Source: a virus. Taken from it: a DNA stretch of 28,365 nt. Both the position numbers and the translations under genes were made by a program. The stretch is taken from IMG/VR virus record IMGVR_UViG_3300045922_000715, positions 1-28,365 of that record, one strand, 5' to 3'. Shown here one piece after another: positions 7,756 through 15,961 of this stretch (positions are counted from its first letter, which is position 1; each line of letters opens with the position of its first letter). The notes below the pieces were generated by a model. That model saw nothing but the letters and a program-made list of their open reading frames with translations, had not been told where the DNA came from and did not search any database.

Positions 7756-8624
7756 CCGTCGTTTGAATCATCATACTGACCGCCGACGTTTTCAATTAAT
7801 CCTGGAGGGCTCTTACCCATCTTTGTAAGAATTGCACCAATTAGATTTCCTCCAGCTTGAGTCTGCACACGAGTTGCGTACATATTCTCAAGTTGCTGAG
7901 AATCTGGCATAGGGATCTTTTTTAAGGCAACTGCCTTTTTTCCTTGCTGTCTAGCGGCTACCACCTTTTTATTGTACTCAATGAGTTCCGCCGCCGTCAT
8001 CTCAGATGGAGGTTTTTGAAGGCGTGGCTCGTCTTTTGCTGGGGGGTTTTGTTGAGGTTTTGGTTGGGCCTTCTTAGGGGCGGCAACCTTCACATTGCTT
8101 GAGTTGCCAAGAACTGGCTTGATCTTCGCAACCACAGGCTGTTGAGTCATAGCCGGTTTTATGGAAGCAGGTTTAGGTTGTTCTGTTTTGCCTGTAACCT
8201 TTGAAAGAAATTCTTTAAGTAATTGAATTTCAAGGTCTGAAAATGGCAACTGAACCTGAATGGCTTTAGGCGCAATCTTGGGGTCTGATTTTAAACCAAC
8301 TAAAATTTCAAGTCTTTCACGAATAAAAGCACGAAGCTCTCGCTGTACATTGGTGATTGCCCTAGGGTCTGCGTCTACCCCTTCAAACAAATCGTGCTTA
8401 AGAAGCATCTTGTATAAATTACCTTGCTCAAGGCGAAGACTTGCGTCTTTTAGTACTTGAAGATCGGCCTCTACGTCATCTTCCTGATTTTCTTCAGAAG
8501 CCTCAATCTTTTCGGACTGCTCTTCTTCAAAAACCTCTCCCTGCTCTTGGATACTTTCAAGAGCCTGATTGGCCTCTTCCTCTGACATAATGTCTTCCGA
8601 CTCCCAAAAACCATTTTCTACCAT
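7746..8624 (-). CDS. hypothetical protein with acidic N terminus and Pro/Lys/Gln-rich linker
   Basis: 292 residues. The N-terminal 55 residues are strongly acidic (runs of E and D). A helical region with RELRAFIRERLEILVG follows, then a low-complexity linker rich in Pro, Lys, Gln and Ala (about 150-205), and a C-terminal segment ending in QYDDSNDGRM. No known fold was recognised. A good AAGGAG site precedes the ATG, and a 44-nt gap with a promoter-like motif separates it from nrdA. The acidic head and flexible linker would suit a scaffold or adaptor, but this is speculation. Confidence 0.65.
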   Translation of the reverse strand: MVENGFWESEDIMSEEEANQALESIQEQGEVFEEEQSEKIEASEENQEDDVEADLQVLKDASLRLEQGNLYKMLLKHDLFEGVDADPRAITNVQRELRAFIRERLEILVGLKSDPKIAPKAIQVQLPFSDLEIQLLKEFLSKVTGKTEQPKPASIKPAMTQQPVVAKIKPVLGNSSNVKVAAPKKAQPKPQQNPPAKDEPRLQKPPSEMTAAELIEYNKKVVAARQQGKKAVALKKIPMPDSQQLENMYATRVQTQAGGNLIGAILTKMGKSPPGLIENVGGQYDDSNDGRM

Positions 8625-8645
8625 ACAAACTCCTTCTTACAAAAG

Positions 8646-8665
8646 GACTATATCACATAATCCTT
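8646..8665 (-). promoter_or_regulatory. candidate promoter with ATGTGATA motif
   Basis: Minus strand AAGGATTATGTGATATAGTC; the core ATGTGATA is at 8651-8658, 27-34 nt before the ATG at 8624. It sits in the gap after nrdA, one of the few gaps over 30 nt in the leftward block. It shares its core with the sites near 7744 and 12634. It could restart transcription after the ribonucleotide reductase genes. Confidence 0.4.
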
Positions 8666-8668
8666 TGC

Positions 8669-10393
8669 TTATCCCTCACAAGCCTTACATTCCGCCTCAT
8701 CTCTAGAGGCCATGTCTGCCCTAAGCGGTGAAGATGATCTAAAATAGTATAAACTTTTCAAACCTTCTTTCCAAGCTGCAATATGGACGCCGTTTATATA
8801 TTTTGGGTCAGAGTTACTAGCAAAGAAAAGGTTTACAGATTGGCCCTGATCAATCCACTTCTGCCTTTGGGCTGCTTGTTTTACGATAGCGTACTGGTTG
8901 ATCTCTCTAGCTGTAAGAAAAACTTCCTTTTCTTCCGAGCTTAAGAAAGATAAGCTTTGAACGCTTCCTTCATTTTTAACTATAGTTTTCCACGTATCCT
9001 CGTTATCCTTACCTTTTGAAGCAAGTAACTTTTTCAAAGTAGGATTGTACTGAATGAAAACACCCTTTGCGGTCTTTTTTACGTAAGCGTTAGCCGCGAT
9101 CGGTTCGATACCAGGAGACACGTTACCACTAAGTATACTATTTGAGGCAGTAGGTGCTACCGCAACCAGGTGAGAGTTGCGCCTTCCAAAACCTTTCATA
9201 ATTTCTGGTTCGCCAAGCTCTTTAGCTAAGATTTCAGAAGCTTTTATCGTTTCAGTCTGAATTGTACGGAAAACTTCAGCGTTTAGCTGCATTGCTTGAA
9301 AACTATCGAATGCGATCATGTTTTCCTGCAAAAGCGTATGCCAACCAAGGACACCAAGGCCAAGTGCTCGAGACTCTTCAGCAAACCGAACAGCTCTTTC
9401 CATACCAACCAAGCCCTTGGCTTTTACAAGAAACTCTGTCATGACAGCATCTAAAAAAATGGTCATAAAAAAGATAGCGTCAGTGTTTTTAAACTCATTC
9501 CATCGAACCAAGTTCATAGAGCTTAAACAGCAAACAAAGCTTCGGTCTTTGTCGACATGAAGCATAATTTCCGTGCAAAGGTTTGAGTTCTTGGTCGACC
9601 AACCCTTAGCTTTGTACCAAGCTGGGTCTGCTCTCTGAGCCGTATCTCTAAAAAAGAGATAGGGCTCACCAGTTTCAGAGCGTGTTTTGAGCGCATCAAG
9701 CCAAAGCTTTCTTTCGTGCTTGGAACCATCGATAACCTTCTGCATGAAATCGTCTCCGATAGAAAGTCCATGGTGCAGGTTGAGGCACTGTCTGTTAGGG
9801 TCACCCTCGGGTCTTCGGATACGCATAAAATCATGAACATCTTTGTGCTCGATAGGCTCATACCCTGCAAAGGCACCGCGACGAACTCCGCCTTGAGATA
9901 CCGAGGCGATCATAGAGTCAAACATCTTAAGCCATGCGATTGTACCGTTTGAGAATCCGCCTGTCCCTTTCACAGGAGAGCCTGAAGGTCTTACGTCTCC
10001 AAAATAGCCGGAAGTGCCTCCACCATATTTAGACATCATGGCAACCTCTTTCTGAGCGTCCATGATACCTATCAGCGTGTCCTCGACGTATGAACCAAAA
10101 CAAGATATCGGAAGACCTCTTTCTGTCCCCATGTTTGCAAGGACAGGAGTAGAAGGGCATAGCCAGTTTTTCCACATCAGATCAAAGAACTTGTCTTCTA
10201 GGTAGTCTTCTGTGTGAGATTTGTATCCCGAGGAAACCAAGGCCTTAGCCGCAGCTTTTGAAACCCTACGGTAGGCGTCCCTCGGGGTCTCTCCTTCAAG
10301 AAGATATCCGCCTTGTAACGTTTTCAATCCTTCAATAGTAAGCCACTCGGGTGATTCGCCTTTATTTTTCAAGTTTTGTAGTTCTTGACTCAT
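8669..10393 (-). CDS. nrdA: ribonucleoside-diphosphate reductase class Ia large subunit
   Basis: 574 residues; reduces ribonucleotides to deoxyribonucleotides using a radical passed from NrdB. Active-site residues are visible: Cys98 in ISCFGS, Asn271-Leu-Cys273-Thr-Glu275 (the NxCxE radical site), a Cys pair at 288-289 in VCCLSS, the Tyr549-Tyr550 radical relay, and the C-terminal CKAC (569-572) that recycles the disulfide. VAPTASNS is the usual loop. It is short for the family (E. coli NrdA is about 760) because it lacks an N-terminal ATP-cone, so overall activity control by dATP is probably absent. It follows nrdB by 14 nt with an AAGGGAAAG site. No intein, although this gene is a common intein target. 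Confidence 0.95.
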   Translation of the reverse strand: MSQELQNLKNKGESPEWLTIEGLKTLQGGYLLEGETPRDAYRRVSKAAAKALVSSGYKSHTEDYLEDKFFDLMWKNWLCPSTPVLANMGTERGLPISCFGSYVEDTLIGIMDAQKEVAMMSKYGGGTSGYFGDVRPSGSPVKGTGGFSNGTIAWLKMFDSMIASVSQGGVRRGAFAGYEPIEHKDVHDFMRIRRPEGDPNRQCLNLHHGLSIGDDFMQKVIDGSKHERKLWLDALKTRSETGEPYLFFRDTAQRADPAWYKAKGWSTKNSNLCTEIMLHVDKDRSFVCCLSSMNLVRWNEFKNTDAIFFMTIFLDAVMTEFLVKAKGLVGMERAVRFAEESRALGLGVLGWHTLLQENMIAFDSFQAMQLNAEVFRTIQTETIKASEILAKELGEPEIMKGFGRRNSHLVAVAPTASNSILSGNVSPGIEPIAANAYVKKTAKGVFIQYNPTLKKLLASKGKDNEDTWKTIVKNEGSVQSLSFLSSEEKEVFLTAREINQYAIVKQAAQRQKWIDQGQSVNLFFASNSDPKYINGVHIAAWKEGLKSLYYFRSSSPLRADMASRDEAECKACEG

Positions 10394-10407
10394 TTCTTCT
10401 TTCCCTT

Positions 10408-11364
10408 TTAATCAAAAGCTTCATCAAAATTTATAGCTTTGCCATAATCGGTAGGTCTAGTTGAGAAAAAATCAGTATGATAAACACCAGCAACCATCAA
10501 ATCAAACCAACCTGTGATTCTAGAGACAGCCTCTTTATCTATGTTTTTCCAGTTTGATTTAAGGCCCAGATCAATCAGTTTTGTGTTGGCACGGTGCCTT
10601 ATGTAATTCTTTAAATCATGGGAATCTAAACCTTCCATCTCACCTTTAGAGAAAACCCAATTGATAAAGTCATCCTCGATCTGAACTGTAAGCCTAGCGG
10701 CGTCGTAGATGTCTTTTTTCAGCTCGTCAACCCAAAGATCTGGATACTCAGTTATCAGTTGTCTGAAAAGCCAGCATCCTCCTTCGCTGTGGAGCGATTC
10801 GTCTCGTACAGAGAAGGCTACGATCTGACCAAGTCCCTTCATCAGGTTCAAGCGAGAGAAGTTCATAAGGATGGCAAAGCTTGAGAACAAGCTAACACCC
10901 TCGGTAAACCCAGAGAAGATAGCAAGAGATCTTGCGATCGATGGTAGGTCCTTGTCTTCGGTAGCAAGAAGCCTGTCAATCTTGACCTTCGCTGCTGGCT
11001 CCTGCATAAAAGATTCAAAATCTTCTAAACCCATGGACTGATTAAGGTATGCGTACCCAGCAGTATGGATAGCTTCCATACCGGAGAAGGCCGCAGACAT
11101 CATGCCGATCTCTGGGTGAGGGAACCACTGGGCTACCCTTCTCCAGTAATCACCAACCACCGTTTCTGGTTGTACAAATCCTTTTAACGTGTTGCCCAGA
11201 ATCATCTTCTGGGTCTCTGACAGCGTCTGGTTCCAATCGTTTATGTCAGAAGTCATTGATATTTCTGTATGTAACCAAAACGCCTGATTTTGTCTCATAA
11301 AATAATCGTAAGCCTGTGGATATACAAAAGGTGCATACACCAATCTCGTATCACGAAGTTTCAT
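10408..11364 (-). CDS. nrdB: ribonucleoside-diphosphate reductase class Ia small subunit
   Basis: 318 residues; houses the metal centre and tyrosyl radical. Ligand motifs are clear: EAIHTAGY gives Glu97, His100 and radical Tyr104 (His+4, as in E. coli), FTEGVSLF gives Glu155, and RDESLH gives Glu189 and His192. By alignment by eye, the first ligand (Asp84 in E. coli) is Glu67 in FVQPET, a variation also known in Chlamydia-type R2 proteins, but here the radical Tyr is kept. The gene precedes nrdA, the reverse of the E. coli order. The ATG lies directly after the HNH gene behind AAAGGGG. Works with NrdA to feed phage DNA synthesis. Confidence 0.94.
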   Translation of the reverse strand: MKLRDTRLVYAPFVYPQAYDYFMRQNQAFWLHTEISMTSDINDWNQTLSETQKMILGNTLKGFVQPETVVGDYWRRVAQWFPHPEIGMMSAAFSGMEAIHTAGYAYLNQSMGLEDFESFMQEPAAKVKIDRLLATEDKDLPSIARSLAIFSGFTEGVSLFSSFAILMNFSRLNLMKGLGQIVAFSVRDESLHSEGGCWLFRQLITEYPDLWVDELKKDIYDAARLTVQIEDDFINWVFSKGEMEGLDSHDLKNYIRHRANTKLIDLGLKSNWKNIDKEAVSRITGWFDLMVAGVYHTDFFSTRPTDYGKAINFDEAFD

Positions 11365-11365
11365 T

Positions 11366-11956
11366 TTACCCCTTTTTTTGTTTCTTCTTAAGTAGTCGTT
11401 CTAACTTACGAGCTTCCTTAGCTTTTCTTTCGTCTTCCTTCTGTTTAAGGTAAGACTGGTAAGCAGCCTTAGCCTCATCCAGATGGACGTCAATCTTAAA
11501 ATTTTCTTTCCCTATCTTGGCCAAGTAGTCACGGATAAAATTCTCTTCGTTGGTCTTGAGCCTGTGACAGCTTGGCTTTCCATTGTTTAGTTTAAGCGGT
11601 GTTGAACAAATCACTTGAAGGTTTGATTTATCACAGATAACACCTCGAACGATGTCGTCGTATGACATATCAGCCTCAGTCATCCATAGAGGCACGACCG
11701 GATCTATATGGTCAACCTGGACGTGCTTCTGAGGGAAAAGCCCACCACAACAGGCGCAGCGATACCTTACCTGGTTTCTTGCACCAGGCGTTCCGTCTTT
11801 CTTCAAAGCCGGAGGTAGTTCGACACGGGCAGCTTGAAGGACTTCCTTCATCTGTGGAGAAAGCCTAAAGACGCGACGAATCGCTCCCTTTACTCGGGCT
11901 CTCTCCTCTACCCATCGACCGTTTGCGTCATAGGGCGACTTTTCTTTTTTGGACAT
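11366..11956 (-). CDS. HNH endonuclease
   Basis: 196 residues. The core has CACCGG (CxxC zinc knuckle), then VQVDHIDPV (the DH of HNH), SNLQVIC, and a C...CHRLKT end, a classical zinc-stapled HNH nuclease. The C terminus is a charged Lys/Glu/Arg helix. The ATG at 11956 was preferred because it falls just after the preceding stop; an in-frame TTG at 11998 would extend it by 14 residues, but neither has a strong Shine-Dalgarno. It sits immediately upstream of nrdB, a site where phages often carry homing nucleases, so it may be selfish; a packaging or host-DNA role is also possible. Confidence 0.85.
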   Translation of the reverse strand: MSKKEKSPYDANGRWVEERARVKGAIRRVFRLSPQMKEVLQAARVELPPALKKDGTPGARNQVRYRCACCGGLFPQKHVQVDHIDPVVPLWMTEADMSYDDIVRGVICDKSNLQVICSTPLKLNNGKPSCHRLKTNEENFIRDYLAKIGKENFKIDVHLDEAKAAYQSYLKQKEDERKAKEARKLERLLKKKQKKG

Positions 11957-11957
11957 T

Positions 11958-12260
11958 TTACTTGATCGAACCTGAAGTGTTGCCACCTTTTTCGCCAAGG
12001 AGCATGATTAAATACTTTGTTTTTTGCTCATTGATCTTAAGGTTTTCACGATGAGGCGCACTAAGCTCTTTTACAAGCTCTTTTGCCTTATTTAGTTCTT
12101 CGTCTTTTTCACGAAATTCTTTAAGCTCTTCACGATACTTGGCGTATCGCAAAATCATCTTATCGAGTTCGTCGATAGAGAGACCTTGTACTGTAGAAAC
12201 CCAATCTTGGTGTTGTTCTTCGACTGTTTCACGAAGACTTTTTTTCTTACCTTTGGCCAT
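11958..12260 (-). CDS. small coiled-coil hypothetical protein
   Basis: 100 residues, highly charged. The middle (about 30-70: LRYAKYREELKEFREKDEEL and onwards) has strong helical and coiled-coil character, with a basic N-terminal head AKGKKKSLRE. No family recognised. Good AAGGGAGA site before the ATG, and its start overlaps the preceding gene. Its placement among recombination and nucleotide genes says little about function. Confidence 0.7.
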   Translation of the reverse strand: MAKGKKKSLRETVEEQHQDWVSTVQGLSIDELDKMILRYAKYREELKEFREKDEELNKAKELVKELSAPHRENLKINEQKTKYLIMLLGEKGGNTSGSIK

Positions 12261-12612
12261 TTTTATCTCCCTTTTTAAATACCGGAAGCCTCTTAAGTGC
12301 TTCCTTTCTGTTTAATAAAGATATCACACATTCAACGACACAGTAGTGTCCGACCTCTGAAGGCGAAAGTTCGCGTAAAGCGTTTTTGTCATCTCGTAAT
12401 CTGACAGGAAAAGCTTCTTGTGCGTACATCATTTTTGCGTTACTTAGAACTTGCTGAAGATCATTATAGGAAATCATCACATCACCTTGATTTGTGATCA
12501 AGTGTTTTTTGAAAAGCAGAGTAAGAATTTGTTTTCTATCGCTGTGACGAAGATCATCAACTTTTGATAAAAAGTCTAAGATGTCCTGTTCGATTTCTTC
12601 TAGCTGTGGCAT
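12247..12612 (-). CDS. hypothetical protein
   Basis: 121 residues from the ATG at 12612, chosen because a GGTGAGG site lies 6 nt before it; the frame is open for 16 codons further but without a better site. The protein looks globular and alpha-helical (LEEIEQDILDFLSKVDDLR; YNDLQQVLSNAKMMYAQEA), with no recognised motif. It lies just downstream of the Rad50-like gene, which may suggest a recombination accessory role, but that is only neighbourhood evidence. Confidence 0.65.
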   Translation of the reverse strand: MPQLEEIEQDILDFLSKVDDLRHSDRKQILTLLFKKHLITNQGDVMISYNDLQQVLSNAKMMYAQEAFPVRLRDDKNALRELSPSEVGHYCVVECVISLLNRKEALKRLPVFKKGDKNGQR

Positions 12613-12619
12613 GAATACC

Positions 12620-14677
12620 TCACCCAGATACATTATCACATATCCGGCTCTCTTGACCATCTCTAATCACACGAATAGTGTGGTGGACCATCTCTTTTGT
12701 TTCGTTGGAGTGGTCGACTACGATGATCTTTTTACCGGTAACATGAGTTTGTAATATTTGCAAACACTCTTCGCGACAAATAGAGTCTAAACCGTCAAAC
12801 GGCTCATCAAGAACAAAGATATCTAGGCCTTTGCCGGCCTGCTCTTCGATCATATCGATAACAGCAAGATCAACAGCAAGGTCGATAGAGGTTCTTTCTC
12901 CACCGCTCATGCTTTTTACTGGGATATTGACCTCTCCATCCATAGTAAGGATAGCTGTAACCTCGTCCTTGATCGTGCCAGACTTTGTTTCTTTAAAACC
13001 TTCAAAGTATATCGAGGCGGTAGCCATATTTGGAATCCTGGACAAGATCTGCGTGGCTTTGACTGCAATATTATCAAGAGCATCTTGAAACAAATTGTTC
13101 ATGTAACTCCTGATAATTTTTACAGCTTCTGTCGATATCGCTCTCATCTCAACTGCTTTTTTGTTTTTCTCTGTAAGTTCAAGAAGTTGACGCTCCTGTG
13201 TTTCGACGGCCTGATTTAGAGACTGTCTATTTTTTGTAAATAATTCTAAATTCTTCTGGAAGTTTTCGTATTCAGAACTTTTCTGAAAATAAAGACGTCG
13301 ATGCTCGTCTCTGTTGTACGAGAGATTTGTAATTATTTCATTAAATTTAGATCTGATAGCAGACTCTTGCTCTCTGACAAGTTCCAGAGACCTGAGATAA
13401 GCCTGATTTAAAAGCTGTTGTTCTTTTTCAAGTTTTTCGTTTTCAGTCTTAAGCTCTATCTCCGCAGCCTGAATAAGGGGCGCAAACTTATTTGTAGACG
13501 TCTCAGCTCGTGCGGCCTCAACCTCTTTCTTCTTATCTTCAATTTGATTTAAAAGGCCAGGAATTTCTTGCTCTAAAGTTTGGGCTTGTTGGATCTCAAT
13601 AGTCTTCTTTTTTGCCTCAGCAACAAGCGTATCAATCTCGTCGTGCCCTTGATGCCATGTTTGTTTACATGTAGGGCAGATACCATTTTTAATAGATAGG
13701 ATCTTTGATTTAAGATCTTCAAGCTTCAAAGAAGCAAGTTTGCCATTGTCAATAGCTCTTTTGTATTCAGAAACCTTAGACTCAAGAGCAGAAAGCTCTC
13801 GCATTTTTAGATTCCAGTTATCCATCGCGATTTTTCGCTCAGCATTTTCCTGAGCCTTAAGGTGGGCCACTTTGTCAGATAAGGGTTTGAGCGAAGCTTT
13901 TGAGACACCAGGAGGAGGCTGAGGCTTTTCTATGGAGGATAGGGCCTGTTCAAGCTTAAGAGATTCGTCCTTAAGTAGGTTTTCCGATCTTTCTAAGTTA
14001 TTTTTAAGAGTAGGTAGTATCGAAGGTTCCCAATCAAGAGAAGGTTGCTGTAGCATCGACAGGCTGGCCCTGGAGGCTTCTAAAGCGGATCGTACAGCGT
14101 CAAGAGCCGATTGCGTATTCTGAGCTTCCTGGTCAAACTTCTTAGCATCTTGTTCCGCTGCCAAAAGCCTTTGGGTCCAGGTTTTAAGATCTAAAACCTC
14201 AGCAAGGAAAGCGTGGCACTCTTTAGGAGTTAAACTTAAAAAGAAACCGCCTTCTTTCTGTCGTTTGTGGATCATCTTTCTCAGAAGTTCTCTAGGAATG
14301 CCTAAAATCTCATCGAGTTTTTCTTCTGCAGCCTTATTGCTTCCACTTACAATTTCTACACCATCAAGAACGATAGATAATCCTTCTGATTTTGATCTTT
14401 TTATGGTAAGGTTTTTTCCTTTGTAATCAAAATCTCCCTGTACGGCCATAGAGTTTTTTGTTAGACGAGACTGGAGAACCGTAGAGGGTAGCGCGTTAGT
14501 GCCAAGCAAATACTCCAAAGAGTTAAAAATTGTACTTTTTCCAGAACCTGAGGAACCGTTAGTATTTTTGTTTAAACCATCGACCTGGATAAGGTTAGGT
14601 CGGCCCTCAAAATTAATGTCATGCGAGCCTACGAAACGGCCCACGTTTGAGATGATTAGCTTTTTTAGTTTGAGCAC
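12620..14677 (-). CDS. Rad50/SbcC-like ATPase (T4 gp46-like recombination nuclease subunit)
   Basis: 685 residues from the GTG start. ABC-type SMC-like ATPase: Walker A GSSGSGKST near residues 41-49, two long coiled-coil arms, a zinc hook CPTC (334-337), the signature SMSGGERT near 590, and Walker B FVLDEPFDGLD near 620-631 with a following VDHS switch. It works with the Mre11-like protein at 16946-17902 to process DNA ends in recombination-dependent replication. The GTG at 14677 is chosen since GGGGAG lies 6 nt upstream and the protein then begins VLKLKKLIISN, as Rad50 proteins do; an ATG 48 nt upstream inside the previous gene is less likely. The usual close pairing with the nuclease gene is broken here by four genes. 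Confidence 0.93.
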   Translation of the reverse strand: MLKLKKLIISNVGRFVGSHDINFEGRPNLIQVDGLNKNTNGSSGSGKSTIFNSLEYLLGTNALPSTVLQSRLTKNSMAVQGDFDYKGKNLTIKRSKSEGLSIVLDGVEIVSGSNKAAEEKLDEILGIPRELLRKMIHKRQKEGGFFLSLTPKECHAFLAEVLDLKTWTQRLLAAEQDAKKFDQEAQNTQSALDAVRSALEASRASLSMLQQPSLDWEPSILPTLKNNLERSENLLKDESLKLEQALSSIEKPQPPPGVSKASLKPLSDKVAHLKAQENAERKIAMDNWNLKMRELSALESKVSEYKRAIDNGKLASLKLEDLKSKILSIKNGICPTCKQTWHQGHDEIDTLVAEAKKKTIEIQQAQTLEQEIPGLLNQIEDKKKEVEAARAETSTNKFAPLIQAAEIELKTENEKLEKEQQLLNQAYLRSLELVREQESAIRSKFNEIITNLSYNRDEHRRLYFQKSSEYENFQKNLELFTKNRQSLNQAVETQERQLLELTEKNKKAVEMRAISTEAVKIIRSYMNNLFQDALDNIAVKATQILSRIPNMATASIYFEGFKETKSGTIKDEVTAILTMDGEVNIPVKSMSGGERTSIDLAVDLAVIDMIEEQAGKGLDIFVLDEPFDGLDSICREECLQILQTHVTGKKIIVVDHSNETKEMVHHTIRVIRDGQESRICDNVSG
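12626..12647 (-). promoter_or_regulatory. candidate internal promoter with ATGTGATA motif
   Basis: The minus strand holds the core ATGTGATA at 12634-12641, followed by ATGTATC, 22-29 nt before the ATG at 12612. It lies inside the last codons of the Rad50-like gene. A weaker relative (GTGTGATATC, around 12320-12330) lies about 65 nt before the ATG at 12260. Shared with the sites near 7744 and 8651. Confidence 0.35.
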
Positions 14678-14678
14678 A

Positions 14679-14933
14679 TCAGTCTCCCCTATTAGGCGGT
14701 TTAATCCGATCTTCTTGAAGCTCAACTATGTTGGAGTTGACCTCAACAGCTCGGGCTTGACCGTTATCTATCGTTATTTTAGACGAAGATGTAGGGGCTG
14801 ACAAGAGTCTTTTTGATTCTTTTCCACATTTTTTACAAGGAGCAGATTCCTTGACATCCTTTCCCGACTTATAAAAAATCGGGAAGGGTGTGTTGCATTC
14901 TTTATCTAAACACCGATATTTAACCAGAGGCAT
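14679..14933 (-). CDS. small zinc-ribbon protein (FmdB-like)
   Basis: 84 residues from the ATG at 14933, which overlaps the protease stop as TAATG. It starts MPLVKYRCLDKEC and has a second CKKC pair about 25 residues later, a CxxxxC/CxxC zinc ribbon like FmdB-family regulatory proteins. The rest is a short disordered tail. It may bind nucleic acid or a protein partner. Placed between the protease and the Rad50-like ATPase and translationally linked to both. Confidence 0.7.
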   Translation of the reverse strand: MPLVKYRCLDKECNTPFPIFYKSGKDVKESAPCKKCGKESKRLLSAPTSSSKITIDNGQARAVEVNSNIVELQEDRIKPPNRGD

Positions 14934-15934
14934 TACTGTTCTGCGCCCTCTACCACTGTACGGCAAAATTCAATAATCTCGACATCATTAGTAAGGTTTT
15001 GTGTGCATTTTTTCAAAAATAAGCTTCTTGCATCTTTTACGCTCATTTCTTCTTCGTCCAAACTTTCAGTTTCATCTTGCATCCAAGGACGATCTTTAAT
15101 GCCTGAAGAGATCATTTTGGTAGCTTTTTCTATAAAGTTTTTTACAGCTTCAAAAGGAACAATGTAAGCATAACTTAAACCTCGAGCATTTCCAGCAAAA
15201 ACAAGACCTGATAAATCTCCATCTTTATTGAGCACAGCACTTCCAGAGGAGCCTCCCATGATCGTAGCCGACACTACTTGTGACTCATAGTTTCTGACAA
15301 TAGGTGCAACGCCAAAAAATCTACAAAAAGGCCCAAGCTTTGGATTGTTTAATTCCGAGTCTTTGCATTTTCGAACACCAACAACTATTGATATGATTTG
15401 CCGCCCACCAAAATGACCTTTTGTAATGATATTAGGCATAAGAGCAGGGTGGCCTGTAATTGTAGCCTCAGAATAAATTTCAGGGGCCTTGCTTGCTAAT
15501 TCGATGCTATTTTCTAAATCGGCAGCAACCGTTAAAACGCAAAGATCGTGTTCAATATCTGTGAGAAAACCAGTGACAATATGCTCTTTACCGTTTACCA
15601 GTCTTATTTTTCCGCCCTTTTTAAGGGCGCCGTCACAAACGTGTTTGTTAGAAAGAATAACAGACTCGCTTGCAGTGTTACTTACGATGACACCAGAACC
15701 TCCACCTGTTCCTGCCATGTTTGTGACCATTACAGTGTAGCTAGAAGGGTGAGAGTTTTTTCCAAGGTAGTACATATATCCAGCTAAAGCAATTGGCGCT
15801 ACGGCCAAAAGCACAGCTAGGCTGGTCCCTACTGTTGAGGGAAGGCGTTTGAACAAGAGTTCTTCGGCTTTCCGGTAAATTGATTGTACCGCTTTCTTTG
15901 CCTTATTAAGGCGACTTTTAAGGCGGAGATTCAT
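14933..15934 (-). CDS. membrane-anchored trypsin-like serine protease
   Basis: 333 residues. A basic N terminus (1-30) is followed by one hydrophobic segment (about 33-57), then a chymotrypsin/trypsin-fold domain. The catalytic triad is visible: His98 in SNKHVCDG, Asp130 in IEHDLCVL, and Ser230 in GGSSGSAV; the GTGGGSGVIV start of the fold also fits HtrA-like proteases. A C-terminal acidic tail with three Cys follows. The positive N terminus before the membrane segment suggests N-in topology, with the protease domain outside the cytoplasm. The ATG follows a perfect AGGAGG. Presence in a phage replication/recombination block is unusual; possible roles are host protein cleavage, envelope remodelling or head protein maturation, none demonstrated. 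Confidence 0.85.
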   Translation of the reverse strand: MNLRLKSRLNKAKKAVQSIYRKAEELLFKRLPSTVGTSLAVLLAVAPIALAGYMYYLGKNSHPSSYTVMVTNMAGTGGGSGVIVSNTASESVILSNKHVCDGALKKGGKIRLVNGKEHIVTGFLTDIEHDLCVLTVAADLENSIELASKAPEIYSEATITGHPALMPNIITKGHFGGRQIISIVVGVRKCKDSELNNPKLGPFCRFFGVAPIVRNYESQVVSATIMGGSSGSAVLNKDGDLSGLVFAGNARGLSYAYIVPFEAVKNFIEKATKMISSGIKDRPWMQDETESLDEEEMSVKDARSLFLKKCTQNLTNDVEIIEFCRTVVEGAEQ

Positions 15935-15961
15935 TTTTCCTCCTAGATGCCCTTTTGGGGG

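Noticed and set aside
14678-14725. Upstream ATG start for the Rad50-like gene
   Set aside because: It lies within the zinc-ribbon gene, and the GTG at 14677 has a better-placed GGGGAG and gives the usual family N terminus.
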